A stretch of 64,000 nucleotides of DNA from Neopestalotiopsis rosae. Its lineage: Eukaryota > Ascomycota > Sordariomycetes > Amphisphaeriales > Sporocadaceae. Below the pieces are notes generated by a model. It ran no database searches, was not told the origin of the DNA, and saw only the letters and a list, made by a program, of their open reading frames with translations. Position 1 is the stretch's first letter, and every line of letters starts with the position of its first letter. The position numbers and the translations under genes were made by a program. The DNA is taken from the NCBI GenBank assembly GCA_023078685.1, contig JALGAS010000002.1, positions 1,054,001 to 1,118,000 of the forward strand, given 5' to 3'. Of this stretch, positions 11,935-23,510 are shown piece by piece.

Positions 11935-14900
11935 TTACACAGCCTCAACATTGTTGCTGCCGGACTTAGTTAACTTGCAAGGCTTGGACGAAAGCGGTGA
12001 AAACAGGTTAGAGAACTTACTCCATGCAAAATCGGCCAGGTCTGCAGCGTTTAATGCTATGAATTGGACCCAAAAAGTGATTATCCACCAAGGTAGTGCG
12101 AATACCCCAACAATCACATTTATGATTCCTGAGAGGCTAATGCTTTGTGCTCGGAGGGTCTCGAGGGCCAGTGAGACTCTCTGCGCCGGAATTTCGATGA
12201 TTATGTATAGGATCAAGAAACTAAACCCTCCAAATTCTGCTCTGGCTTTTTGCCGGATGGGGTCAGTGATCTTTGCAAATCCACCTAATACTCTTTTTGC
12301 GGACATTACAGCAAGCACGGTGAGTATGATGGCCTCCAGAGCAAATGTTATCAAGTTATTGACAAGTGCATGGTCTGGAACATCACTCATGCTGAAAATG
12401 CTGGAGGCAAAGCCCAAGGGTAGGAATACCACGGTAACATATGTGAAGAAACGAATGTTTTCTGATCCCCGGACGTCGATTTCATTGCGGGTTTGATCTT
12501 GGCGAGTGATGAGCGATTCTCGAAACGAGTTTATCCTGGAATGTAGGGCTCGAAATTCGCGGATCATATTGTTCGTCGAGACGCGTAGTTTGTTGATACT
12601 TCGACGAAATTGGCCCTCGTCATAGCGCGTCCACCTTGGCTGCTCGCTTGCGCGATCCTTCTCTCGTGATTCCCACCGCTTGATGATATCATCGGTGTGT
12701 TCCAGGTGATCTGCAATCACCTTCAGTGAGTTCTGTGTTTCTTGCCATTTAAGACTTGACTGGAAGTAATTCAGTTCATCCAGTCCCATGGGAGCAAATT
12801 CTGCGGAAGGATCTTTGAACTCTTTCTGAAACGTGTGAAATATCTCGCCAGTGCTTTCCACTAGCCTTGTCAACATTCGCTCGAAGAGGTGCAACTCCAG
12901 AATCTTCCTCTGCGTCCAGGATCTGTCCTCGGATGATGGTTTGAAATTGAAATCCCAATATTCGGTCTCTTGATTCTCTGAACGATTCTCTGAACCATTA
13001 TCTGAATGATTGTCTGAACGATTGTCTGAATGATTCTCTGAACGATTCTCTGAACGGTTCTCTGAACAATTCTCTGAACGATTCTCTGAGTGATTCTGCG
13101 AAGGATTCTCGGAAGCATTATCGACGGAGATATCCGAACACTTCGCACTGCTTGGAAAGTATTCAATGAAATGGCAAGTCCAGTATCGGTCGAAGAAGTC
13201 GCCAACGAACCGAAATCCAGTCGAAGCTTTACGTACATACAGCTTTTCTTTGAGCCCCGGTAGTTCCTCTTTGATCGAATTAGTCAAGTCGTCAGACCTA
13301 GAGTCGGAGCCAGAGTCTGAATTGACCAATTGGTAGAAGCTCAAGTGGATCTCTGTCTCCCAAGTGTTGAGGTACATCGTTGTTTCTTCGGAAAAGGATT
13401 GGTCTCCTTGAGTATGCAGCTTGAAGAAATCAGACATGGGAATATACTCATTTTGCGGGCTGCCAGCGAAGCTCATAAGCGCTGTCTCACGATTCGGGTC
13501 GCGCAGCCAGACAAAGCGTTTCTTGGCCGATTTTGCTTTGCGAGGTTTTTCAAGACACTTCCATAGCTCAGAATTGCTAAGTGCAACGGCGCTATAGGCG
13601 TCTCCGTCGTTGGGCCTGATGTTTTTCCCTTTTGTCTTATTCTTCTTGGCGATATCCACCATTGTCACTCTTTCCGCTGCCACATTTGCAGGTTCCGACG
13701 GAAAGCCCCTCGTTTGCTTTTCTCGCCACTCTGCAGCAGCTTGCTCTATCGTTGCGCTCAGAGATAATCGAATGTCCTTGATATCGTCTAGCACTTGATT
13801 AATATCTGTGCAAACGTTGCTGTCATTGTCATCTCCCTCTGAGAAGAAAGAAGGACGGTTGAACAGCCACTCGTCGTCCATCTCCACAACACTACGTGAT
13901 TCAACCCAATCATTGAATGGTAGAGTTTTCTTCATTGGTCTTCTCAATTTGGATGAGCCCGATTGCACTTTCTGGACTGTATTTGCCACAACTCCATCAT
14001 TTGGACCAGCTCCCAGGAACAACAGTTCGCCATCTCCATTGGTGATGCTGAAATAGAGTGTCGATTGTGGTGTGCTTTGTGGAAACGCCGTGGCGGTGCC
14101 CCATTCTGTGCTAGCCCCAGACTTTTTGTCAGGCATAGTGTTTCTCGATTGTCTGTTGAGGAAACCCATGATCTCCGTGGCCTTCGTGAGAAGAATGAAA
14201 GGTATCTCAAAACCTGCATGAAAATAAAAGTCGCGATCACCCTCCTTGACGAATTGTATGGGCTTCTTTGATGTTTCATCCAGCTGGCCCATCATTAAGC
14301 CATTTGGACTGGAACTATCGATCAACACATGCAGTGACCCTTTGATGATGTCTGCAGTAGACCTCCGGTTGATGCTGAATCCATCACAGGCCATAGAGAT
14401 CGAGAGGGCGTAACGTAGCGCGTTGTCCCATCTGATTTCTTGGTTGTCTTCGTGATATTTCTGAACATCGATGGTGTTCTTCCAAACCTCTGCGAAGTCT
14501 GTATCTGACGAGATAAAGTTCCAGTCTCTGGCATAAAACAAGACCGTGTCTCTAGCATGGAAAAGAAATCGCGTGTCCCTCGAAGATCGAGACACTGCCA
14601 ACATTCTCTGTCTCAATATGCTGTGCTCTGTGGTGAATCGTCGTAGAATTGCTTGTTGCACATCACGATATGCGCCCTTCTTCTCCAACTTTGGAACCTC
14701 ATTCAGGGAAAGATTTGTCGCAGCCGGAAGAAATTGACCGAGCTCGATATCTTTCAGAGCTTTCCAGATCCAGACATTGTCATCGAGGCGGTAGAACTTC
14801 GTATCGGCTTTCTGGCAATGCGGCCAAACATAAGCTCCCTGTGGTTGTTTTCTCTCTAGATCGTTCAGCCAACCACGTGTAATTTCACCAATGGTGGGTT

Positions 14901-16564
14901 GGAAATCAGCCTGGCTCCTTCCAAGAAAATCTAAGCAAGCTTTAATCTTGATCAACTGGAAAGCAGTATCGGTCGTGGAATCATTTGGTATCCAGGAGCG
15001 CGAATCTTTATTATTCTTCTTCATAATGCGACCGCGGACCCAATAGTTTGCCGCGAAAAGATTAGAGGCGCGATCAGAGGCGCTTGTCTTTTCGGCGTAA
15101 AGAAGCCAACAAAGGTGTCCTTCGCAGACTAGTTGGATTCTTTCCACCAGTCTCTTGGCGTATTCGTCGTATTTCCCATCCTCGGGAGTAGAGGATATTT
15201 GTTTAGCAAATTCAATAAGAAATTGCAAGGCGAAGCTGTCTCGCTGATTAATCGGAAAATACCAAAAAGAAAACAGGGGAGGGGATAGTAGTCTTTGAGA
15301 CAATGTATTGAATGGAATAGGTGAAGAATACTCGTTTACTCACAAGCTTGCTGCCGTGTTGACACGATGGAAAGATACATCCCCGCATGTCAACACAATT
15401 GGCACTCCCAGCCTACGGCGTTCGGCGTCATTGCGAGCTTTTTCCGGGACGCTGGTTGGTATAGCACATACAGAAAGAATATGCTCAAGGTTGCGTCGCA
15501 GCAAGTATTCCAGACGCTCCATGGTTGGTATCAAGGGTGCCCCTGATTTCGGCGTATGAGATGATGTCGAGGTGAGTAAGCGGAATGTGTTCGAGAATGA
15601 TTCGTCGCTCAATATTTTCCCGACTTTGGTTACCTCATGCGGAATAGATAACTCTGACCAAATTTGCGTGGCAGGAGTGTGCAGCATCTTGTAAGCAAAT
15701 ACAATCTGGGCAGACTGGTTACTCTCCACATTCAAGTCCCATGACAAGTCATCTCCCCATTGGAGCTTTTCTCCATTAAGGAATAAGGAAACCACCACTG
15801 CAACATAACCCAACTGCAATACTGATCAGTCTTTCTTTATTCACTTTTTAGTTCTGACAATGAGCACCCTCAGGCAAGCTACTCACATTTTCTCCATCAA
15901 GCTGATGGACCTTGACCCAGCTAGAGTTATTAGAGCCCCTTGCATTCATGTAGCCTTTAATGCTATCATTGAAACCGTGACGGCGTTCCAAGTAGTCCAC
16001 GTCACGGATCAACATGTCTTGTGTAAACCGGATATTCGCCGAATACTTGTTCGCACCGTCATTTTTGAATGTGCATTGTTGTAGAACAGTATGATCGGAG
16101 ACTACCCATTGAATTGTTGTGGATACCCCCTCCCGATTCTTGGAATATTCAAATCGGGGCCAGCGGTAATTGACGTATGTCAGACTCGGAGAACTGTCAG
16201 CGATCAACTCATCATCAAGACGAAACCCAAATGTCTTCTCGTTATAGAACTTTTCCTCGCTCAGTTTCAGTATTTCAGATGTCCTTAATTCTACCCGGTA
16301 CGGCTCAGGTACGCGTGCATGATCAGCCACAGCGATGCCCGACTCAATTTTTTCGATCGGTGTGCTGAATTGAATGATGTTGCCGTATGCATTGACAGTA
16401 GCTGTGGTGCCACAATCGCCAAAAGACGAGTAGCATTTATCGTTCGGGGCATCGGTCCAGCCTTGCAGTTGATCGAGTTGAGGATGCAAAAATGGGTCTC
16501 TTGATGGAACCGAGTCCCTCTCAAGACTCTCGGGCACTGAATCACTGGAAGACGTATGTGCCAT
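11935..16564 (-). CDS. Large protein with CorA-like membrane C-terminus
   Basis: Predicted 1501 residues from exons 16564-15887, 15813-15344 and 15292-11935 (introns of 73 and 51 nt). The C-terminal part resembles fungal CorA-like Mg2+ transporter domains: a helical, charged region, then a first membrane helix near residue 1335 (VTVVFLPLGFASSIFSM), a second near 1370 and two more near 1415 and 1455. The canonical CorA GMN motif is not seen; SIFSM stands in its place. The first ~900 residues have features recalling six-hairpin glycosidase-like proteins (GDCGTTATVNAYGN near residue 50; DDNVWIWKAL further on), but this is only resemblance. Residues about 1108-1157 are a Ser-Glu/Asp-Asn-Arg/His repeat encoded by a 12-bp minisatellite. 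Function unknown. The start is the first ATG of exon 1. Confidence 0.8.
12970..13116. repeat. 12-bp coding minisatellite
   Basis: About twelve imperfect tandem copies of a 12-bp unit close to TCTGAACGATTC on the + strand. Read on the reverse strand it codes for repeating S-E/D-N-R/H/G inside the CorA-like gene. Most differences between units are single-base changes that keep the frame. Being a multiple of 3, copy-number change would alter protein length without frameshift. Confidence 0.9.
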
Positions 16565-17897
16565 ACTCGTTTCTGCAGGTTACAAAAATATTACAGAATA
16601 AGTGAAAACTATGCTATGAAAGCCGGTGGTGCTTTCTCTTGAGATAGTCGGAAGAGTGGCAAGGCTACTTAGATATATGCAATATGGTAGTCATGATTTG
16701 GAAGTTCGAGGGTGCTGCAGCATGCTTGCACCGTAGCTGAATGCAGATGCAACAGGGTCGTGAGCCCATCTCAACTCCCTGAGGTCATCCTACCTAACCT
16801 TAGTTTGGTAGCTCCGCCTCAGCCAGGCGACGATTCTAAGTGAAATCGAATAAATTGAGTGATGGTCCAAGCGATTCTGGAGATGCGAGATGTGATAAAC
16901 CACTGTAAGCAATCGGATTTAAGTCATGTCGGCCACCATCCATCGACGACAAGACCAATCAGCGGCAAGCTTATGTGCCATTCGCGTCGTCCTACTGAAT
17001 AACTACCAGACTATAGGCCTGCGTGGGTTGGAGCATTCTAGGGGCCTGCAGGCCAGTGACCAGGATCGATGGGGGCGGCAACCTGGGTCTGACAGCAAAA
17101 CGATAAAAAGAAGAACACTGCAGGTTTTGTTGCAATTCTATTGGATACCAATACATCCATTCATACTGGAGCTTCTCCAGATGATCTTATACGCCCCGGT
17201 GATACCGCTTCATTTCGCGGAGCCTTACGCCTCTTTCTTTTCCCGATACAGCAACCGGAATACTTTCGACCTCTTATTTCCGGGGGCCTATGCCCGACTA
17301 CGGCGGGGTGATCATCTCAGTGCAACCCAACCAAATCAATCGATGGTTGGACCGGGCACTTATTCTCGAATTGCGTGATCCATCAATGGTCAGGAATATG
17401 ACAGAAAGGGACATGGATTATTACTTTACATGCAGGAATTCCACGTAGCCTGCGACGAATGGCTTGTCCAATAATCTAGTGCGTCAAAGACCTGGCTGTA
17501 GCAAGGACTCAGCCATCTTCTTTCAATATTACAAGGGCTCTGATAGCGAGAGCTTGTTTTCAGCCCGCTTCCTGCAGGCTGCCACTAATATGGACACAGC
17601 TGCCTTTTGTATCCTCGCGTACTAGGCTTCCCAGAGAGCAACCGATAACGATCCCTGAGACGAGAGCAGTAGCAAGCGAAAGAGGGACATACTGGACTGT
17701 AACGTCGGTGTAAGCACAGCTCGCCCACATCTACCCGCAGCGACTTTTGTCATGACAAGGGCAAATGTACCATATCAATGGCCTTTGAAGTATGCAATCC
17801 CAGTCTCTACAACCGATGGACGTGATCGTGTGTGTACTTTCACGTACTTGTACACACCACACCATTCTCCCTAGTTTTGATGACAACGTCGATCTCA
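16565..17897. other. Intergenic, 1.3 kb
   Basis: Upstream of the reverse-strand CorA-like gene and downstream of the reverse-strand SDR gene. A 150-codon + frame at 16,926-17,378 begins with ATG but has no recognisable domain and no spliced continuation, so I do not call it. No other structure seen. Confidence 0.5.
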
Positions 17898-19093
17898 TCA
17901 CTGCCAGTTCTCCAACACAGTCTCTACTTCCCGCAAATGAGCAAAGCGGACACTGCCTTCCCAGATAAGCTGTCCCTTTTTAGGATCTCTCGCTTCGGGA
18001 TTGTACTCCCCAACCACGGTGCCATTGAGGTATAAGCCCTTGGGCCGTTCCGAGAGCGGCGACGGAGCAATGGCGAAGCCTGCGGCGAGAACATCGCGAG
18101 CCGACTTTTTGGGTGTGCGCCAGGAGCCGTTGGGCTTGCGCCGCACTATGAGACCGGCAAATAGACCAGCAAATATCTTGAAGATGAGGACGCGAACGAT
18201 CCAAGGGCTTCGGCGGATAATGCCTGTGTCCATGGCGCCGGGATCTATGGCGAGGACCGATATGTTCTTTAGGACTGGGTCTGAGTCAAGTCGTTTCTGA
18301 AGCTCGTGACTGCTCGAAAGAATCAGCGTGAGAAAACGGGTCCAAAGCGAGGACCGAGTATGAGGAGGAACATCACACGTACATCATTGCCACGCAACAC
18401 ATCTTGGACGCGCCATAGCGGCGATACGCAGCAGCCCAGTTGGTCTTGTCGTCTTTCTTTGCGCTCCATGTTCCCTTAGCAATCGGTCCAAGATCGTCAG
18501 ACATCATACTCTGATATCTCTTTTCTTTAAATGCACCGTAACTCTGATTTCGTGGGTCTTTCGGACTGTCGAGTGTCGAGTCAGTATCAACCACAACCAA
18601 GAGTAGCACTGGAATGAACTAACTTTTGGGACCAACTGCTAAGCCAGACGATCCTCCCCCTCTCCAGGTCCATACTTTGAAGGAGTAAGAGGGTCAAGAG
18701 CCAATGCCCAAGATAATTGACCATGAAAGACATATCCAGGCCGTCTTCGTTCCACGTCTGCTTGTCGGCTTCTTCGAATCCAGCGTTGAGAATAAGAGCA
18801 CGGATGGGAGGGATGGTGCCGGCCTCGACCTGCGCATTTATTACGGCGGCAACCTTGCGCACGCTGTCGAGCCGCGACAAGTCTAGTGATATCTCTTCGT
18901 GCGAGTGTACGGGACCCGACGGCCGCGGTCTGTTCAAGGCTTTGTCGAGTGCGTTTGCGCATTGTGTGTCTCGTACGGTGTAAATGCCATGATAGGTGCT
19001 CAGATCTGGGTCGGTCACAATTCGAGAGACAATGGCACTGCCGAGACCTCCATTTGCACCGGTCAATATGATTGTACCTTTTTGATGATACAT
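17898..19093 (-). CDS. Short-chain dehydrogenase/reductase (SDR)
   Basis: NAD(P)-dependent oxidoreductase of 354 residues, from exons 19093-18624, 18565-18383 and 18309-17898 (introns 58 and 73 nt). Cofactor motif TGANGGLG at 11-18, NAG at 103-105, serines at 152-153 just before the first splice, and catalytic YxxxK as Tyr207...Lys211 after the first intron. AIDPGAMDTG follows in exon 3, as in retinol-dehydrogenase-type SDRs. A hydrophobic stretch near residue 255-270 (VRVLIFKIFAGLFAGLIV) may bind a membrane. The substrate is not predictable. It is the most distal of three same-strand oxidative genes (SDR, GMC, intradiol dioxygenase), though gaps of about 0.5-0.6 kb show they are separate transcripts. 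Confidence 0.93.
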
Positions 19094-19719
19094 TATATCA
19101 GGGCGAGCGGGTTTTCGATGGCAAATGGGAAAGTATCAAGGTTCTGCTTGAATTGTCACGCCCAACAGAAGGAGAAGTAAAGTTGCAGAGAGAAAAGAGA
19201 ATGCAAAAGCTGACGTTGACACCCAAGGTAAGCTGAAGCATTACAAGGATCGCATAAACACATGTTTGTCGACTTGGGTCAAGCCAAGAAGCTTCACAAG
19301 GATTGTCTCTGTGCTTCATATGTGCTGTGCCGCTTCCTTCTCAGCCCCAGGCGGGTTCAGGGGGCCTGCCTGCCACGTGGACGGGTCTCGCTGTGGCCAG
19401 AATCTTTACATCACGGAGCTGGCAGAATTGTATTCTACGAAAACACACAAGTGTCGCAGAGATGTTGAGGTGAACAAAGAGTCAAGTTTGAATTTGAGTG
19501 AAATAGCGACAACTCGCAGGGCTACAGAAGCATCACAGGACTAAAATGAAATAGACCAGTGTCCAAGCCTATAGCGAGTGCCCTTCACCGATTAGGCTAG
19601 GCAACGGGCTAACCGATGCAGTCATACAAATAGTCCCAACCATGCAGGAACCAGGGCATGGTGGCAACTCGACCTTTTGGGTCAAAAATAGAAAGAGAAA
19701 AAAAGCTTTGACATTATTC
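19094..19719. other. Intergenic, SDR promoter
   Basis: About 630 bases holding the SDR promoter and the 3' end of the GMC gene. No gene or repeat recognised. Confidence 0.55.
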
Positions 19720-21838
19720 CTACTGCAACTTCTTGTCTTTCCATGTTGCCTTGATCATGTCAGCGCACCTCTCCGCAACCATCAAGACGGGCGCCATGGT
19801 ATGACAGCTGGGAATCTTGGGGAAGACGCTCGTGTCGGCAATCCTGAGATTGCTGAATCCGTGGACGCGGAGCTGCTGGTCGACGACGCCCGTCTTTGGA
19901 TCGTTGGACATTGGACATGTGCCCGAGAAGTGCAAACTGGTGTGCGCGACTCTCTTCATGTAATCGTCAATCTCGTCATCCGTGACATTTCTCCACGTCT
20001 TGTTTTCGGCACCCGACTTGGGACGAGTTCCGACAGTGGTGTTTTGCTCGGCTTTGGCATCAATAATTGGCATCTGCTGGCCAAAGGGTGCAGCTAAAAT
20101 GGGAATGGGAAGATATTCAGCAGGAGCACTCTTTTCCCACTCGTCAAGAAGGGTGGCATCTTGGCCCGGAGCAAAGGCGAGCTTCGCAGGATACGGGTAT
20201 TCCGATTCCTGCAGCTTTTCAGCCAGGCGCATGGAGAAGCGGACAGCAAGTCGAGCCGTGGCAATGTCTTGCTCGGTGGAAAACATGGGATAGGTGACTC
20301 GTGGCTGCGCAAACGGATCCGTACTGGCCAGCTCAATGCGACCCACGCCGTGCGGTTGACACAAGGTGGGATAAATGGACATCATGCTCGGCCCTACGAC
20401 TTCTCTTTCCACGGTGCTCATGGGGATGATCATGACTTCAATGTCGGGGATGTTGCGAGACAGCGATGCATCCAGAGCGTCACGACCATCCTCATTCCGA
20501 ACCTTTACTTGCATGGTCTTCCTGTCAATCGCATCGCCGTGGACGTAGATTGCACTTGACATTGCAGTAAGACTCAGGAGTCCCTTTCCAAAGAAAATCC
20601 AAAGGATAAAGTGCCAGATGCCCCAAATCGACTGTAACAAGTGAATGGTTTCCTTTTTGGGTACTGCCAGCATAATGGGAACACTGTAGTGATCTGACAG
20701 AGTGGCGCCTACAGCGGGCATATCCTTGACAATGGGTATATCGAGCGCTTTCAACGATTCAACCGGGCCAATGCCACTTAGCAGAAGTATCTGAGGGGTA
20801 CACGGCGCACCAGAACAGAGAACGACTTCGCGGCGTACCTTGACGAAGTAATCTCTATCAGGTTCTTTTGAAGATCGAATGTGAACGCCTGTGACGATAC
20901 CCGAATGAGCGTCGGCTTCCAGACGCGATACTACAGTACCCGTGCAGATGGTAAGGCGATTGCGTCTCTGAGATGATACTGTCTCGTTGAGGTATGCAGA
21001 AAGTGCAGATATTCTAGTCCCGCGTTTGCTGATTGCAACGTCAAGATCAAAGAGGCCCATGGCTGGCGCTGAAGGATCGTTGATGTCCTTCTGGAGACGT
21101 AGACCAAGGTCCTGGGCTGATTGTTTAAGACTGTAGCAGATGTTAGATACGGGAGGCGAGATCAAACAACAGTCTTGACGCTCACTGTTTGACCCATACA
21201 AATGGCCACGATAGTTGCTGAATATTGATAGGTCCTATATTTCAGAGCCATGATTAGCAAGCCAACCGCAAGATTCGAGATCATAATGCAAAGTGTTACC
21301 TGAGTGTCCCCTGAAAGATGACTCTGGATGAGAGACAGCATTTTCGATCTTGCGAAAGTACGGTTCGAGTTTCTCATAACTCCATTTGTGCAAGCCCAAT
21401 TCAGCCCATGCGGCATAGTCTCCGGGAAACCCGCGTGTCCACAACATGCCATTCATGCGTGACGCGCCTCCAATCCCTTCTACTGCCCACAGCCGACTCC
21501 TTCGTCCATTGGCGCCGGCCATGGGCTCCGACCACCGCTCGCTTTGTACCTGCAGAACATCACCAAGAAACATGTTTTGGCTAATCAATGGCATGCGCGA
21601 CACAATGTTATTGTTGACATGGCCCTTGTCAATGACGAGCACCGTGACATTGGGGTCTTCGGATAAGCGCGACGCAAGAGCGCAACCCGCAGTTCCGCCT
21701 AGCCCACAGAAGATAACGGTCAGCAATTGATGGTCTCGATGTTTAGATTATACCCTCACCTCCAACAATAACATAGTCATACGTCTTATCATGCACGTCG
21801 GAAGCCGAGTATTCTGGATACGAGGAGAAGGGCCACAT
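19720..21838 (-). CDS. GMC-family FAD oxidoreductase
   Basis: Glucose-methanol-choline oxidoreductase, 645 residues, from exons 21838-21760, 21698-21300, 21234-21186 and 21130-19720 (introns 61, 65 and 55 nt). The first exon codes for only 26 residues but is needed to complete the FAD-binding VIVGGGTAGC motif (about 23-32), which the second intron-free frame lacks. WAVEGIGGASRMNGMLWTRG is the GMC signature 1 region and CSGAPCTPQILLLSGIGP is signature 2. The catalytic pair is seen as His576 (HFSGTCPM) and His619 (IPSCHTMAP). No secretion signal, so an intracellular alcohol or choline-type oxidase/dehydrogenase is likely; substrate unknown. It sits between the SDR and intradiol dioxygenase genes on the same strand. 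Confidence 0.94.
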
Positions 21839-22368
21839 TGCGAGCAATCGTTAATGTGGAGCCTGGTGAAAGAGTATACTGGCTCAACAGTTGCGATGTA
21901 CGAAGCAGACAGAGCGGATGGGATACTGAAGCATAATTCTACGAAAATCAAAGCACCGATGGGAAGGATTCCTTCCAAATCCTGCGGGAAGAAAAGATGA
22001 AATGAGATGCAGGATCCTGTTGGTTCGACCTTCCCGGCTGCTTGGTACCAATGGACCTTTCGAGGCTGGCGTTATGCAGGGGACTTGTTGGCGCAAGATG
22101 CGCAAGGTCAGTCTGGCAAAATACAGTCTAGACTCCTAATAACAGCAATCACTACAATATGCCCCACACCGAATGTTTACTTGTGATCATGAACCACATT
22201 TCAGGCAGAGTCCATTTGAAGCAATTTGTGAAAAAGTCTTATTAATCTGTAGCTCAGCAAGATTTCTAAGACGAGGAAAGTTTTTAAAACAGATATTGTA
22301 TAATCTATCCGCAGACTTTTGAATGAAAGAAAATGCAAGTCATGGGTCACCATGGACACCAGACTCTT
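21839..22368. other. Intergenic, GMC promoter
   Basis: About 530 bases upstream of the GMC gene and downstream of the dioxygenase stop; AT-rich from 22,200 to 22,330. Nothing else seen. Confidence 0.5.
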
Positions 22369-23510
22369 TTACATGCTAGGAGGGCCACCGGCACCACCAC
22401 CACCACCAATGTCATCGCCAGCGGTGACGGCCACACCACCACCCGAGGTCAGCTCAAAGCTGTAGCTCTCGCTGTAGCTGGCCGAGACGTTGACGGCAAT
22501 GGTGATCCAGGCAAAGAGACCGTCCTGGAGGTCGTCGCCGAGCTGGATGTAGTTGAAGACGGGGTCAATGGTGGCGGCCTCGTTGGGGAAGATGGAGTCG
22601 TCGGCATTGGTGGTGATGTCGATGGTGTTCTCGTTGTAAGGGGCAAGGGCCTCAATGTCGTAGATGAGCTGCTGGTCCCAGAACAGGTGGCCGACAAAGG
22701 CGTCGTTGCCGCCCGTCACGGTGCCGTTCTCGAGCTGGGTGGCGTTGATGTGGGCAATGACGTGAGTGTGGGTGGCGCGGCCAGAGTAGTGGCCTGGGAA
22801 GAGGGTGCTGAACTGGGCGACACCGTCGGCGTCGGTCGATTGGATACCACGCAGCCAGGTGCTGTTGATGTTGGCAGGGTCAGCGGTGCCAGCACCATTG
22901 TTGCTGGCAACGACACCAGAGTAGACACCAGTAGAGTTGCAGTTCCTATTTGGTTGCTCAATCAGTCATATGGACCCAAATTAGTTTAGTATATGAAAAC
23001 TTACCAGATGTCCCAGTACAAGCCCTCAATAGGCTCGCAAGTCTCAGCGTTCAGGAATTGTCCATCAATCAGGACGGGAACACCCTCCTGGTCCTCGACG
23101 AGTTCACTGCGGACATACTCGCCCTTGACCCAAAAGGGACCAAACTCGGAGACGGGGTTGATGACACAGGTGCCGTTGCTGGCAAAGAGCTCCGAGACGG
23201 GAGTATCCTCAGTGATGCCATCGGCGGTGCGGTTGTGGTCCGTGGCCAAGACCGTAGCGGCATCTCGCTTGATCTTGCGCTTGGCTCGGAGCTCGGCGAC
23301 GGCATTAGCTCGACGCTCGGCCGCACGGCGCTCCAGGCCGCTGGCGTCCAGCTTGGAAGAGCACGCAGACAAGCTGCGCTTGGCTTGCTCGTACATGGAG
23401 CGCTTGACTGCCAATTCCGCTCTGGTCATGGCGGCATCGTGACTTCCGGGATGGGCAACGGCGAGACCGCTAAGGCCGGCGGCGGCGGTGGCAATGGTAG
23501 CGAAACGCAT
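22369..23510 (-). CDS. Secreted intradiol ring-cleavage dioxygenase
   Basis: Extracellular catechol-type intradiol dioxygenase of 360 residues, expected to cleave catecholic rings between the two hydroxyls using Fe(III). Exons 23510-23005 and 22945-22369 (59-nt intron within Trp169). Residues 1-19 form a signal peptide (RFATIATAAAGLSGLAVA). All four iron ligands expected from the family are present: Tyr177 (TGVYSG), Tyr222 (PGHYSG), His228 and His230 (ATHTHV). The TC...GPFW motif is a slight variant of the usual GPYY. The C-terminus ends in a glycine-rich tail (DDIGGGGGAGGPPSM). This subfamily is common in plant-, wood- and insect-associated fungi. Upstream bases 23,511-23,640 hold the promoter. 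Confidence 0.95.

Noticed and set aside
12970..13116. Possible CRISPR array
   Set aside because: Units are 12 bp, directly adjacent with no spacers, and in frame within a coding exon of a eukaryotic gene.
16926..17378. 150-codon + frame starting with ATG
   Set aside because: No recognisable domain, no plausible splice partner and no flanking gene signals.
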